From Peptoniphilus_A harei_B (GTDB lineage Bacteria > Bacillota > Clostridia > Tissierellales > Peptoniphilaceae): a stretch of DNA of 64,000 bases. Location: the NCBI GenBank assembly GCA_032560695.1, contig JAWGHR010000002.1, positions 135,050 through 199,049 of the forward strand. Direction: 5' to 3'. A program made the position numbers and the translations under genes. Of this stretch, positions 1 to 8,850 are shown one piece after another (position 1 is the first letter of the stretch; each line of letters opens with the position of its first letter). Under the pieces are notes generated by a model, which saw only the letters and a program-made list of their open reading frames with translations, did not search any database and was not told where the DNA came from.

Positions 1-438
1 ACCCTTTTCATCTGCCAAGACTTTTAAATAAGGACCTACTGTTGCATCCATTTCTACATTAAGACTTACAATGTCAACCTTGTTTTCTATAGCCACAAGG
101 GATAATTTTGTACCAGTTTCTGTGTCTCCAGTGCAATCCACTAGACAGTCCACGAGGGATGCTGCTATTAAATTATTTGTAGTTCCAATGTATTTCTTTT
201 CCTTTAAAAGTTTCTTTGCTTCTTCCATGTCATCTGTATAGGCAAGGTCATCTTTATCTATATTTGCTGCCTCAATAGCAGAGTCTAGTGTCTTTTTGTT
301 TCTTGAAGAAAAGACAAGGGGATAAAAATTTTCATTTTGGCTAAGCAAAGTGAAGAGCGAACTCCCCATAATACCCGAGCCAACAATTCCAACAGAAATA
401 TTCCCAAATTCCTTTAATTTTTTCTGTAAATAAAACAT
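1..438 (-). CDS. Homoserine-dehydrogenase-like NAD(P)-binding protein (COG4091 type), C-terminus cut by the window edge
   Basis: Only the first 146 codons are present. The start ATG at 438-436 is preceded by a GGAGGAAGA ribosome binding site. The N-terminus is a Rossmann fold with a dinucleotide-binding GSGIMG motif at residues 20-25. Around residues 104-136 are ATG-type and LNVEMDATVGP segments, which resemble the LMNVEADVTVGP signature I know from COG4091 (predicted homoserine dehydrogenases that usually carry a C-terminal SAF domain). That C-terminal half lies outside the window, so the SAF domain and substrate are not visible. The family is related to homoserine dehydrogenase, but biochemical roles differ between members, so I would not call it hom. 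It is transcribed leftward and separated from the next minus-strand gene by a short AT-rich gap. Confidence 0.72.
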   Translation of the reverse strand, partial: MFYLQKKLKEFGNISVGIVGSGIMGSSLFTLLSQNENFYPLVFSSRNKKTLDSAIEAANIDKDDLAYTDDMEEAKKLLKEKKYIGTTNNLIAASLVDCLVDCTGDTETGTKLSLVAIENKVDIVSLNVEMDATVGPYLKVLADEKG

Positions 439-510
439 TCTTCCTCCAAATTTATTGCAAGATTTAATTTCAAAATTAATCACAAAAATTATTTTAATCT
501 GATTTTACTT

Positions 511-1713
511 CTATTGCAAATTACTTTTTTCCCTCAATGCTTTTCCAAGTCTATAACCACATCCAAAGGCAAAGTGAAGGTTGTATCCTCCACAGTCTCC
601 GTCAATATCGAGAGCTTCACCAATTATATAGAGGTCCTTGAATTTTTTTGCTTCATAACTTTCTGGACTGACTTCATCTAAAGAGACTCCACCTCTTGTC
701 ACTTGAGCATTTTTAAATCCGGTGTTACCAGTAATCTTAAAGCGAGATTTTAATAGAAGACCAATTATTTTTTCAAAGTCCCCCATGGAAATCATGTTCA
801 TTGCTGTGTTCTTATCCATCTTTAGTGAGTCAACAATATAGTGGATGAACTTCTTGTCAACAAGCCCCAGTAAAAATTCTTCAAGGGAAAAGTCTGGGAA
901 CATGTAGTACCTGTTGTAGAGCATGTCAATGCTATCTTTCTTTATGTTATTGATCAAGGGGACTTCAATTATGTCGCCTTCCTTAGTATTGACAGACATA
1001 TCCAAGATTGGCGGTCCACTAATACCATAATTAGTAAATAAAATTTCGCCTTCTCTCTCGTCTATAACTTTTTCGTCCCTTAAGAGCCTTGCACGACCTA
1101 TTACCTTTGTCCCACTTAGGTGTTTTAAATATTTCGAATCAAGTTTTAATTGAGTAAGGGCTGGTTTTAGGTCCGTAACCCTTATCCCCATCTTTTTTAG
1201 GATTTCAAAACTCACACCATCAGACCCACTTGCTGGCATAGCTTTACCTCCAAAGGCAGCTACAACAACATCAGCTCGCAAAGTTTCTTCATTTGTTATG
1301 ACTTCATAGCCCTTTTTTGTCTTCTTGATTTCCTTAACCTGGCTATTGGTTTTAACTTCAATTCCTTTTTTCTCAAGCCAGTAAATCAAAATGTTTAAAA
1401 CGGAATTTGCCTTTAAGCTTATGGGATAGACCCTGTTTCCATCAAGTGTAGATTCAAGACCTAAAATTCTAAAATAATTTATTAAATCTTCGTTGCTAAA
1501 GTCTTCAAGAGTTCTCTTTACAAAGTTAGGAGAAGAATAATTTTTTTCTGACAAAACCATGTTAGTGTAATTGCACCTTCCATTGCCAGTTGCCAATAAC
1601 TTCTTCCCAATTCTGTCATTTTTCTCTAAGAGAATTACCCTGTTATTTTCATTTTTTGCGTTTATGGCAGTGACAATTCCACTTGCCCCTGCTCCAATTA
1701 TAATTATATTCAT
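511..1713 (-). CDS. FAD-dependent oxidoreductase of the BaiN/HI0933 (YhiN) family
   Basis: A 400-residue flavoprotein of the usual length for this family. The N-terminus carries the FAD-binding IIGAGASGIVTAI motif (residues 4-16), followed by the family-specific GKKLLATGNGRCNYTN segment near residues 37-52. The C-terminal FAD-binding signature GGYNLHFAFGCGYRLG lies at about 378-393. HI0933-like proteins are cytosolic, and one branch (BaiN) reduces bile-acid enoyl intermediates in gut clostridia. Most members have no proven substrate, so the specific reaction is open. The gene is divergent from the pyrophosphatase gene at 1805, with about 90 bp between start codons. Family assignment is secure; function is not. 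Confidence 0.85.
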   Translation of the reverse strand: MNIIIIGAGASGIVTAINAKNENNRVILLEKNDRIGKKLLATGNGRCNYTNMVLSEKNYSSPNFVKRTLEDFSNEDLINYFRILGLESTLDGNRVYPISLKANSVLNILIYWLEKKGIEVKTNSQVKEIKKTKKGYEVITNEETLRADVVVAAFGGKAMPASGSDGVSFEILKKMGIRVTDLKPALTQLKLDSKYLKHLSGTKVIGRARLLRDEKVIDEREGEILFTNYGISGPPILDMSVNTKEGDIIEVPLINNIKKDSIDMLYNRYYMFPDFSLEEFLLGLVDKKFIHYIVDSLKMDKNTAMNMISMGDFEKIIGLLLKSRFKITGNTGFKNAQVTRGGVSLDEVSPESYEAKKFKDLYIIGEALDIDGDCGGYNLHFAFGCGYRLGKALREKSNLQ

Positions 1714-1776
1714 ATTATCACCCCTAAATTATATCCTAAGTTCACATATTATTACAAGATTTAAGCCATTTTATGT

Positions 1777-1782
1777 TATAAT
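1777..1782 (+). promoter_or_regulatory. Probable -10 element for the pyrophosphatase gene
   Basis: A perfect TATAAT lies 22 bp upstream of the ATG at 1805. No convincing -35 sits at 17 bp; the nearest candidate is TTACAA at 1752-1757 with a long 19-bp spacer. The position in the divergent intergenic gap supports a promoter. Confidence 0.4.
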
Positions 1783-1804
1783 GTCTTAGAAATTTGGAGG
1801 ATTT

Positions 1805-3439
1805 ATGAAGAATAAAATTTATATAACTGGACACAAAAATCCAGATACAGATAGTATATGTTCTGCCATAGCCCTTGCAGAATTGAAAAACAAAATGGGC
1901 CAAGACGCTGAAGCAATTAGGTTGGGAAACCTAAATAGGGAAACAGAATTTGTCCTAGATTATTTTAAGGTTCAAAAGCCAAGGTTAAAAACTTCCATCA
2001 AGCCACAAGTTCGTGACATAGAAATTGACGCAGCCTACTGTGTCAATCCAAGCCTATCAATGGCTTCTGCAATGGATCTAATTCAAAAAAATAATATTAG
2101 CTCCCTTCCCGTTGTTGATGACGACGACAATTTAATTGGAATTGTTAGTCTTTCCAACATAGCATCAACTTACATGGAGATTTGGGACGACTCCATCATA
2201 GGCAGGTCCAAGACAAGCTTTGAAAATATTTTAGATGTACTTAAGGGAAAGGTCCTCTACCTTCCTGAAAATCCAAGAAGTTTCTCTGGCAAAATGGCTG
2301 TCAAGGCTATAAAAAATCAAGACCTCATAAGTGAAGGGGACATTGTAATTGTTGGCGACGACGTAAAGGACCAAGAGTCTGTAATAAGAAAGGGGATTTC
2401 TCTTTTAATCCTAACAATATCTAGTAAACTTGATAATAGACTTATGGAACTTGCCAAGGAAAATAATGTGGCAGTAATTTCAACTGGCCTTTCAACTTTT
2501 ATGGTGGCAAGAATTTTACCTCAAGCTGTTCCTGTTGAGTACGTAATGACAAAAGAAGACTTAGTAGTCTTTCACAAGGACGATTTAATTGACGACGTTA
2601 GAGAAAAAATGTCCCAATCAAGATTTAGATCTTACCCAGTTCTTGACAACAAGGGCAAGGTAATAGGAAATATTTCAAGATACCACTTGATTTCAAATTT
2701 AAAGAAAAAAATTATTCTAGTTGACCACAACGAGAGAAACCAATCTATTGATGACATAGACTCTGCAGAAATAATTCAAATTGTGGACCACCACAGGGTG
2801 GCAAATGTGTCTACATCTTCGCCAATTTATTTTAGGAACGAACCCGTGGGATCAACTGCTACCATTGTTTCAAAGATGTTTTTCGAAAATGGAATCAAAC
2901 CATCTCGTGAAGTTGCCGGACTTCTTTGTGCAGCAATTATTTCTGACACACTTTTATTTAGGTCACCAACTTCAACAGAAACTGACGAGTATGTCCTAAA
3001 TAAGATGAAAAAAATTGCAGCTATAGATGTTGATGACTTCGCCATGAAGATGTTCCGTGCAGGCACAAGCCTTGAAGGTAGAAAGCCTGACGAACTTCTA
3101 AAGTCTGATGTCAAAAACTTTTCCATTGAAGGAGTTAATGTTAGGGTCTGCCAAATCTTTACCATGGACCTTGACTCCACAGCTTCTGTAGAAAAGGACC
3201 TAAAGGAAGCCATGGAAAACTTTGTAGCTACCTCTGATGCAGAAACTTTTGTCCTTATGATTACCGACATCTTTAAAGAAGTCTCTGAAGTCATCTTGGC
3301 AGGCTCTTTTAAAGAAGCAATTGCAAGGAAGTTTGACAAAGAGCTTGTAGGAGATAAATTTTTATCAGAAGGTCTCCTCTCAAGAAAGAAACAATTACTT
3401 CCAAAAATTTCCTCTGCAATATCAGAAGAACTTTCATAA
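1805..3439 (+). CDS. ppaC: Manganese-dependent inorganic pyrophosphatase with CBS and DRTGG regulatory domains
   Basis: Family II (DHH/DHHA2) pyrophosphatase of 544 residues, close to the roughly 550 of the CBS-containing clostridial enzymes. It hydrolyses pyrophosphate to phosphate in the cytosol and so pulls biosynthetic reactions forward. The N-terminal GHKNPDTDS motif supplies H10, D14 and D16 as metal ligands. An inserted regulatory block follows: a CBS motif (about 70-125), a DRTGG domain (about 130-245) and a second CBS (about 247-305). The catalytic part then resumes with VDHH near 326-329 and a C-terminal DHHA2 domain. Related enzymes are inhibited by AMP/ADP and activated by ATP or Ap4A through the CBS pair; this is family knowledge. 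The GGAGG site 6 bases before the ATG fixes the start. It ends at a strong hairpin. Confidence 0.92.
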   Translation: MKNKIYITGHKNPDTDSICSAIALAELKNKMGQDAEAIRLGNLNRETEFVLDYFKVQKPRLKTSIKPQVRDIEIDAAYCVNPSLSMASAMDLIQKNNISSLPVVDDDDNLIGIVSLSNIASTYMEIWDDSIIGRSKTSFENILDVLKGKVLYLPENPRSFSGKMAVKAIKNQDLISEGDIVIVGDDVKDQESVIRKGISLLILTISSKLDNRLMELAKENNVAVISTGLSTFMVARILPQAVPVEYVMTKEDLVVFHKDDLIDDVREKMSQSRFRSYPVLDNKGKVIGNISRYHLISNLKKKIILVDHNERNQSIDDIDSAEIIQIVDHHRVANVSTSSPIYFRNEPVGSTATIVSKMFFENGIKPSREVAGLLCAAIISDTLLFRSPTSTETDEYVLNKMKKIAAIDVDDFAMKMFRAGTSLEGRKPDELLKSDVKNFSIEGVNVRVCQIFTMDLDSTASVEKDLKEAMENFVATSDAETFVLMITDIFKEVSEVILAGSFKEAIARKFDKELVGDKFLSEGLLSRKKQLLPKISSAISEELS

Positions 3440-3456
3440 AATTATCCATAAAAATA

Positions 3457-3491
3457 AGAGCCTATCACATAACATGATAGACTCTTTTTTT
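3457..3491 (+). terminator. Rho-independent terminator after ppaC
   Basis: An 11-position stem, AGAGcCTATCA with TGATAGaCTCT (one mismatch), closes a 7-base loop and is followed by a T run. The opposite strand also has a T-rich tail, so it may serve the minus-strand lipoprotein gene as well. Confidence 0.8.
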
Positions 3492-3627
3492 ATTTGACTT
3501 TTTAATTCTTACAAGACCCACAACATCCAGAGGCAATATCTTATAGTAAAATCAATGTTCCTAGATAATGTTATGACATCTATTCTGGAGTGTTGTTATC
3601 CCTACAAACTAGAGTTATATTATAATT

Positions 3628-4041
3628 TTATTCAGCTAACTTGCTACTAATAGCGTCATATATTGTTTCTGTTATTTCCCATATTCCTGAATAAGGTTGT
3701 TCAATATAGCTTTTTTCTTTATTTTTATATAAATAAGCAATGCTTGGGTTTTCCTCAGCATTTTTATGATAAAACTTAACTATAATGTAGTTATCAATAT
3801 TAACAGGTTGATCACTAACACTTTCTTTACCTGTATTTTCTGCATTTTTAGCTATATCTTCAATTATCTTAGATATGTCATCCTGTTCATCAATTTTTAC
3901 ACTATTATCAGAATTATTTTCGAAAACTTCAACTTCTTTTATTTTATCAGGTTCTGGTAAACTTATTTTTTTATTACTTCCACAACCAGCTAATGATAAA
4001 ACTAAAATTATAGCCAATACTATTGAAATGTATTTTTTCAT
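3628..4041 (-). CDS. Small secreted lipoprotein, possibly DUF5301-like
   Basis: A 137-residue predicted lipoprotein. A hydrophobic signal (residues 4-18) leads into the lipobox L17-A18-G19-C20, so the mature protein should be attached to the outer face of the membrane. After an acidic, Asn-rich linker the body holds ISLPEPDKIKEVEVF near residues 26-40 and an IEQPYSGIWEI segment near the C-terminus. This resembles small Firmicutes lipoproteins I associate with DUF5301; that match is from memory and unchecked. The gene has a good GGAGG site. It is flanked on both sides by non-coding AT-rich DNA that contains short Cys-rich frames, suggesting a variable patch. No function can be assigned. Confidence 0.7.
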   Translation of the reverse strand: MKKYISIVLAIILVLSLAGCGSNKKISLPEPDKIKEVEVFENNSDNSVKIDEQDDISKIIEDIAKNAENTGKESVSDQPVNIDNYIIVKFYHKNAEENPSIAYLYKNKEKSYIEQPYSGIWEITETIYDAISSKLAE

Positions 4042-4228
4042 ATTTTTCCTCCATAAATTCTAATTTATTTTTCAACTCACTTACTTTTTATAGCTACTTT
4101 ACTTAATAATTACTCTAAAAACCACACCAATATATATTTTTATTTTTTTGTAGAGGGCTGAAAAGCCTGATTCTATCGTTACTGCTTGCCCTTGTCATAA
4201 TTACAACACGAAACCCACAGGACTTGTC

Positions 4229-4744
4229 CTAATCTTCATGCGAATGGCAACCACAAGAATGGTCGTGGTCGTGGTTATGATGATCATGATGGTGACTTTC
4301 TTCTTGGCCGTCTTCATCTATATAGACATTTACTTCTTTTATTCCATAAACTTTTTCAAGTTCATCAGAAAATTCTACAACAGTTTTTTCATCAAAGCCA
4401 TAGATGTAGACTTCGCTTCCATAATTTAAGATTTCTAATTTTAGAATTCCATCATCATAAAGGCTTAGCCCCATAAAACTTAATGCCATATCGCCAATAA
4501 GATTTTTAAGAATTATTTCTTTAAAGTCCTCATCTACTATTCCTTGTAAGATATACTCATAGCCATTCTCGTCAGAGTATACTGCGAAGTCATCAAGAAT
4601 TTTCTTTGACTTCTTGTCTTCTTTTAAGACTGTAATTTGATAGGAATCGCACCTATTTAAATAAATCCTCACAAGGTCTTTTAGATGTGATAGATCTATG
4701 TTCTCATCAATAAAAACGTCATTTTCAAAATTTATATAATACAT
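4229..4744 (-). CDS. Uncharacterised acidic protein with a His-rich metal-binding tail
   Basis: A 171-residue, acidic, apparently soluble protein that I do not recognise. The body (1-145) has no signal peptide or membrane segment. The last 21 residues hold ten histidines and two cysteines (HHHDHHNHD followed by HDHSCGCHSHE), a pattern known from zinc and nickel handling proteins such as UreE, HypB, SlyD and some ZIP or ZnuA loops. Metal storage or delivery is therefore a reasonable inference, but the body gives no clue to a partner. The gene starts 10 bases after the end of the DUF4153 membrane-protein gene and is probably cotranscribed with it. The His tail is coded by repetitive DNA, so its length may vary among strains. 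Confidence 0.65.
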   Translation of the reverse strand: MYYINFENDVFIDENIDLSHLKDLVRIYLNRCDSYQITVLKEDKKSKKILDDFAVYSDENGYEYILQGIVDEDFKEIILKNLIGDMALSFMGLSLYDDGILKLEILNYGSEVYIYGFDEKTVVEFSDELEKVYGIKEVNVYIDEDGQEESHHHDHHNHDHDHSCGCHSHED

Positions 4745-4754
4745 CTTATCCCTC

Positions 4755-6512
4755 CTATTTAGTCAAGAGATAGAATTCAATATAGGCATTTTCCATCTTG
4801 TCTTCATCGCCAAAAAAAATATTTGTGAAATAGATTTTATAGTTGTCATCTTCTATTGCTAGGTCTTCTAACTTTATTTGGTCCTTAGTCTTTTCAAGAG
4901 TTTTCAGTTTATCCCTTAGGGCCACTAGATCAATAGACTTCTTAAGCCTGTAGTCACCATTTTCTTTTTTATAAATATTTATTTCTTTATTATTTTTTTC
5001 AAACTTATAATCCCCAGATTTCGCTTCCTTATCTAGTGAGTAAACAAAAATAATATTCTTGTAGCCTTCTATATCTAAATTAAATCCAAGTTCTCCTTCG
5101 TCGACAATGCCATCAGTATAAGAGTAACCACGATAAGATGTGTTTTCAACTTTATTAGAGAAGCCAAAAACTTTTGTGAAGGTCTCTTCGCTTAGTTTAA
5201 AGTCCTTTGGAAGATATTTTAACTCTTCAAGTCTGTCTCTCTTATCCATATAAGAAACTATATCTATTATTTGGTTTTTTACAAAGCTATCGAGCTTCAC
5301 ATCAGACCTTATGTCTTCTCCAGCAATCATGTTATTTTCCTTTAAGAGTTTTTCAAATCTTGCGTTTTGTGACCTCACACTCAATTTTGTAGCTGATGCT
5401 GGTCCAACACCTGTAATGAAAATTATTGCAGCAAGAAAAATCGGAACAGTGATATTTGAATTTTCCCTATAAAAAATATAATAAATTAGGGATAAAAATA
5501 CCCACAGCCCACCTGCAATTACAATATACCTATTTTCAGTTAGTCCATACTCACTTATTCTTAAATAAATTGCAAAGAACATCATGCCAAGCAGTGGGAA
5601 TAAACTTATTGGAAAAATTATCTTTAATTTATTTATAAATCCAATGGAGTCTACTCTTGATAAGAAGAACAAATAAACTACTGAAAAAGCTGCGAACCAA
5701 ATTACAAGATTTACTATTAGATTATTTGGAATTTGCCAAAGAGCCAGAATCTTTATAAAGTAAGCCAGTAGAATTAAGGTGTAAATAATCACAATAGGTG
5801 TGATTATATATACCAAAAGAATTCTAAAGGACTTTGGATACTTGTAGTCTGTAAAGGAATCCCTTACCTTTGGAAAGTCTTGGAAAAATGTTATTACATT
5901 GAATAAGATAAAGGAAAATATTCCAATCCTCAAGTAGACTAAGGATCCAAAATCAAATTTAAAAAGTGAATTCAGTGCAAAAACTATACTTGAAATTCCT
6001 ATAAAAACTATGAAGCTGTAAATATTTGAAATTATAAAGGCTCTAAAAATTTTCGCCACATAGGCCACATAGTCTTGGTGGTAATTAAATTTTGCCACAA
6101 AGGAAGTCCCCACAACTAAGAAGGCAATCAAGGTAAAAAATACAAAATTGTCATTATAGTTTGAGAGAGCTCCTGCCTCGTCATATACTAATTCATAAAT
6201 ACCATATAGCATTGGCAGAGTTATAACATAGGAAATTACTTTTAATAAATTATTATTTTTTAAATTTTTCAGGTCGTAATAATTTCTAAGTCCTTCGTTA
6301 AAAAGTTTTATAAAAGCATATAAAAAAATTGCAAAGACAAATACCAATCCATAGGAAATCATCTTGTTGTTAAAGTCTTCTGCATATTGATCATAAGTAG
6401 CTATAATCAAAAATATACTCGCAAGTGTCGCTGAAATTATTGTGAAGGGAAATCTTTTAAAAGTATCTTTTATACTTTTAAAATTCAAAATTTTTAAATT
6501 TAGTTTTCTCAT
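4755..6512 (-). CDS. DUF4153 family polytopic membrane protein
   Basis: About 585 residues. The first roughly 370 contain about a dozen hydrophobic segments, and the rest is a charged soluble domain. The GVGPASATKLSVRSQNARFE stretch at the membrane/soluble junction is the pattern I know from DUF4153 proteins of Firmicutes. The start is placed at ATG 6512 (protein begins MRKLN) because AGGGAGG lies 5 to 6 bases upstream; a longer frame to 6548 exists but lacks a ribosome binding site and adds an unlikely N-terminus. The function of DUF4153 proteins is unknown; a role in transport or envelope maintenance would be a guess. The His-tailed gene follows with 10 bases between. Confidence 0.75.
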   Translation of the reverse strand: MRKLNLKILNFKSIKDTFKRFPFTIISATLASIFLIIATYDQYAEDFNNKMISYGLVFVFAIFLYAFIKLFNEGLRNYYDLKNLKNNNLLKVISYVITLPMLYGIYELVYDEAGALSNYNDNFVFFTLIAFLVVGTSFVAKFNYHQDYVAYVAKIFRAFIISNIYSFIVFIGISSIVFALNSLFKFDFGSLVYLRIGIFSFILFNVITFFQDFPKVRDSFTDYKYPKSFRILLVYIITPIVIIYTLILLAYFIKILALWQIPNNLIVNLVIWFAAFSVVYLFFLSRVDSIGFINKLKIIFPISLFPLLGMMFFAIYLRISEYGLTENRYIVIAGGLWVFLSLIYYIFYRENSNITVPIFLAAIIFITGVGPASATKLSVRSQNARFEKLLKENNMIAGEDIRSDVKLDSFVKNQIIDIVSYMDKRDRLEELKYLPKDFKLSEETFTKVFGFSNKVENTSYRGYSYTDGIVDEGELGFNLDIEGYKNIIFVYSLDKEAKSGDYKFEKNNKEINIYKKENGDYRLKKSIDLVALRDKLKTLEKTKDQIKLEDLAIEDDNYKIYFTNIFFGDEDKMENAYIEFYLLTK

Positions 6513-6602
6513 AACTACCTCCCTTTTTTTATAATATACTAAAGGCAAGGATTTTTAAAGAATTTGGATAAAACTTTTGTCATTGTATCCACTTTGACAT
6601 AT

Positions 6603-7868
6603 TTATTTTTTGAATACAACTTTACCTTCAGAAATTGTATATAGGACTTCTCCTCTCAAAGTCTTGTCCTTAAAAGGAGTGTTAGAAGATTTTGATTTAT
6701 ATTTATCTATCTTGTATTCACTTTCCAAGTCTATTATTGCAAGATCGGCAATCTTACCTTGGCTAATTTCTCCTCCATCAAGTCCATAAATTCTTGCTGG
6801 GTTAGTAGACATAAGTTCTATTAATTTCATTAAACTAATTTCTTTTGTCAAAACTAAATTTTCATAGCAAATAGAAAAAGAGGTTTCTAGACCGATAATT
6901 CCTGATGGAGCCTTGGTAATTTCCTTAGATTTCTCTTCGACAGTGTGTGGAGCATGATCAGTTGCAATTATTTCTATTGTTCCCTCTTTTATTCCCTTAA
7001 TAATTCTAAGTCTATCCTCTTCACTTCTAAGAGGAGGATTCATCTTGGCAAGACTGCCGTATTCTAAAACTGCTGAGTCATTTAAGGCTATATGGTGGGG
7101 TGTTACTTCAGCATATATATTTGCTCCCATTTCCTTTCCAAACTTCACAAGGTCTACACCAAGTCCTGTAGAAATATGTTGGATAGAAATTTTTGCCCCA
7201 GTATAAATTGCCATCGCCACATCTCTGGCTATAAAAGATGTCTCTGCAATATTTGGAGATCCATAAATACCAAGCTTATCAGAAACTTCTGAGTGGTTTA
7301 TTCCATTTTGCTCAATTAGTTCTGGGTCTTCTTCGTGGAAGGATATTATAGTGTCAAGTTCCTTAGCCCTATTCATTGCTTCAAGTATAAGTTTTGAATT
7401 CCTATTTGGGATTCCGTCATCTGTAAAGGCAACTGCTCCCCTCTTGAAGTTTTCTTCCATATCAACAAGTTCCAAGTCGCCAAAGTTTCTTGTAAGAGCA
7501 GAAACTGTAAATACTTTTAAAGGTAGGTCTCTGGCCTTTTTATAATGGTCAATAATTTTTTCTTTTGAATCAATTTTTGGACTTGTATTTGCCATTTGGA
7601 CTACACTTGTAAATCCACCTGCAATAGCAGCTTGGCTTCCTGTCACTAGGTCTTCCTTATGAGTTTGACCAGGGTCCCTAAAGTGAACATGGACATCAAT
7701 AAGTCCAGGCACAACAATTTTTCCTCTTGCATCAATAATTTCTTCATTACCACTTGAAGCTTCAATGTCCTTTGCAATCTCTACGATCTTTCCATCTTCA
7801 ATTTTTATATCTAAAACTTCATCTCTTTTAGATGCTGGATCAATTACTCTTCCACCCTTAATTATCAT
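6603..7868 (-). CDS. pyrC: Dihydroorotase
   Basis: A 421-residue amidohydrolase, the normal length for type I dihydroorotases. It cyclises carbamoyl-aspartate to dihydroorotate in de novo pyrimidine synthesis. The zinc-binding motif DVHVHFRDPGQTHKEDL gives H60 and H62. AFTDDGIPN lies near 149-157, further His ligands sit in SFHEE and QHIST, and the catalytic Asp is in ATDHAPH near 303-309. It stands alone here: no pyrB, pyrD, pyrE or pyrF is adjacent, while carB lies 35 kb away on the other strand. I saw no PyrR-type leader upstream. The gene is separated from the upstream CD1247-like gene by a terminator, so it must have its own promoter. Confidence 0.93.
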   Translation of the reverse strand: MIIKGGRVIDPASKRDEVLDIKIEDGKIVEIAKDIEASSGNEEIIDARGKIVVPGLIDVHVHFRDPGQTHKEDLVTGSQAAIAGGFTSVVQMANTSPKIDSKEKIIDHYKKARDLPLKVFTVSALTRNFGDLELVDMEENFKRGAVAFTDDGIPNRNSKLILEAMNRAKELDTIISFHEEDPELIEQNGINHSEVSDKLGIYGSPNIAETSFIARDVAMAIYTGAKISIQHISTGLGVDLVKFGKEMGANIYAEVTPHHIALNDSAVLEYGSLAKMNPPLRSEEDRLRIIKGIKEGTIEIIATDHAPHTVEEKSKEITKAPSGIIGLETSFSICYENLVLTKEISLMKLIELMSTNPARIYGLDGGEISQGKIADLAIIDLESEYKIDKYKSKSSNTPFKDKTLRGEVLYTISEGKVVFKK

Positions 7869-7926
7869 AGTGTCTCCTTTATTTTATTAAAATTAAAAAA
7901 CTAATAAAACTCTATATTCTAAAAAA

Positions 7927-7945
7927 GACGAGGTTTCCCCTCGCC
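7927..7945 (-). terminator. Terminator of the long maf/radC/pilin/efp transcription unit
   Basis: On the minus strand GGCGAGG pairs with CCTCGTC (one G.U) around a GGAAA loop, followed by six Ts. The G.U pair works only in the minus-strand RNA, which fixes the direction. Confidence 0.8.
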
Positions 7946-7957
7946 TTTTAAAATATT

Positions 7958-8266
7958 TTATTCTTCTTCTGCCTCTTCTTCGTCTTCGTCATAAATTTCT
8001 AAATCGTCAAAGTCGAAGTCATCATCATATAGTTCGAAATCAATATCATCATTTTCATAAACATAATCTTCAAGATCAGCAAGATCCTCTTCAATAATGT
8101 CTACATAATCTTCGATTTCTTCACGAGATTCTCTCATTTCATCAATAACATCACTTAAGATATCTACAAGTTCAGAAATAATCTTTCCTTCGTTTGTAGT
8201 AGTGTCTAAATCATAACCGTCACAAAGACCTTGTAGGTAAGATATTCTCTTTAATAAATATTCCAT
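7958..8266 (-). CDS. CD1247 N-terminal domain-like acidic protein
   Basis: A 102-residue, extremely acidic protein. The first 45 residues (RISYLQGLCDGYDLDTTTNE, then GKIISELVDIL) match the pattern of the clostridial CD1247 N-terminal domain family, where xxYLxGLxxGLxxD is followed by a GKLLxxI helix. The rest is a predicted helix followed by a tail made almost only of Asp, Glu and Tyr. There is no signal peptide or membrane segment. Family members are small, of unknown function and widely conserved in Clostridia. It sits 12 bases downstream of efp and is the last gene before the terminator, so it belongs to that transcription unit. The family call is from memory of the motif. Confidence 0.75.
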   Translation of the reverse strand: MEYLLKRISYLQGLCDGYDLDTTTNEGKIISELVDILSDVIDEMRESREEIEDYVDIIEEDLADLEDYVYENDDIDFELYDDDFDFDDLEIYDEDEEEAEEE

Positions 8267-8278
8267 ATTCCCTCCAAA

Positions 8279-8836
8279 TTAAACTCTAGACATATATTCG
8301 CCATCTCTAGTGTCAATTCTTATCACATCACCTGTATTGATAAATAGTGGCACATTGAGAGTAAAGCCTGTTTCAACTGTAGCTGGTTTAGATCCACCAC
8401 TTGATGTATCACCCTTAACTCCTGGTTCAGTTTGCGTAATTTCTAGCTCAACAAAGTTAGGAGGAGTTACCCTAAATGCCTTACCCTTGTAGAAGTTAAT
8501 AGTTGCCATGTCGTTTTCCTTGATAAAGTTAAGAGCATCTTCAACCATATCTTTTTCTAGTGGAATTTGTTCGTAAGATTCTTGATCCATGAAGTAATAA
8601 AGTTCACCATCAGAATATAGGTATTGCATTTCTTTATTTTCAATAACAACTCTTTCAAATTTTTCAGATGGGTTAAATGTTGTGTCTCTTATTCCACCAG
8701 TAAGCACTGATTTAATTTTACTCCTTACAAAAGCAGCACCCTTTCCTGGCTTAACGTGTTGGAAATCAATAACTTCCCAAACATCTCCATCCCATTCAAA
8801 TGTAAGTCCTTTTCTTAATTCTCCTGCGTTGATCAT
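8279..8836 (-). CDS. efp: Translation elongation factor P
   Basis: A 185-residue EF-P of standard three-domain size. It binds between the P and E sites of the ribosome and relieves stalling at polyproline stretches. The N-terminal domain holds HVKPGKGAAFVR with K32 at the tip, the residue modified in Bacillus-type EF-P. The C-terminus ends in the usual DTRDGEYMSRV-type segment that contacts RNA. The start is set at ATG 8836 (MINAGELRKG) because GGAGG lies 6 bases before it and because EF-Ps begin that way; an upstream in-frame ATG at 8848 overlaps the ribosome binding site and is rejected. It follows the last pilin gene by 14 bases and is likely cotranscribed. Confidence 0.95.
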   Translation of the reverse strand: MINAGELRKGLTFEWDGDVWEVIDFQHVKPGKGAAFVRSKIKSVLTGGIRDTTFNPSEKFERVVIENKEMQYLYSDGELYYFMDQESYEQIPLEKDMVEDALNFIKENDMATINFYKGKAFRVTPPNFVELEITQTEPGVKGDTSSGGSKPATVETGFTLNVPLFINTGDVIRIDTRDGEYMSRV

Positions 8837-8850
8837 ATTATCCTCCATAT

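Noticed and set aside
2827..3339. 170-residue open frame antisense to ppaC
   Set aside because: It lies wholly inside a well-supported pyrophosphatase gene, and its Ser-rich composition is what the opposite strand of this coding DNA gives.
6512..6548. Upstream start of the DUF4153 gene
   Set aside because: The added 12 residues have no ribosome binding site; AGGGAGG supports ATG 6512.
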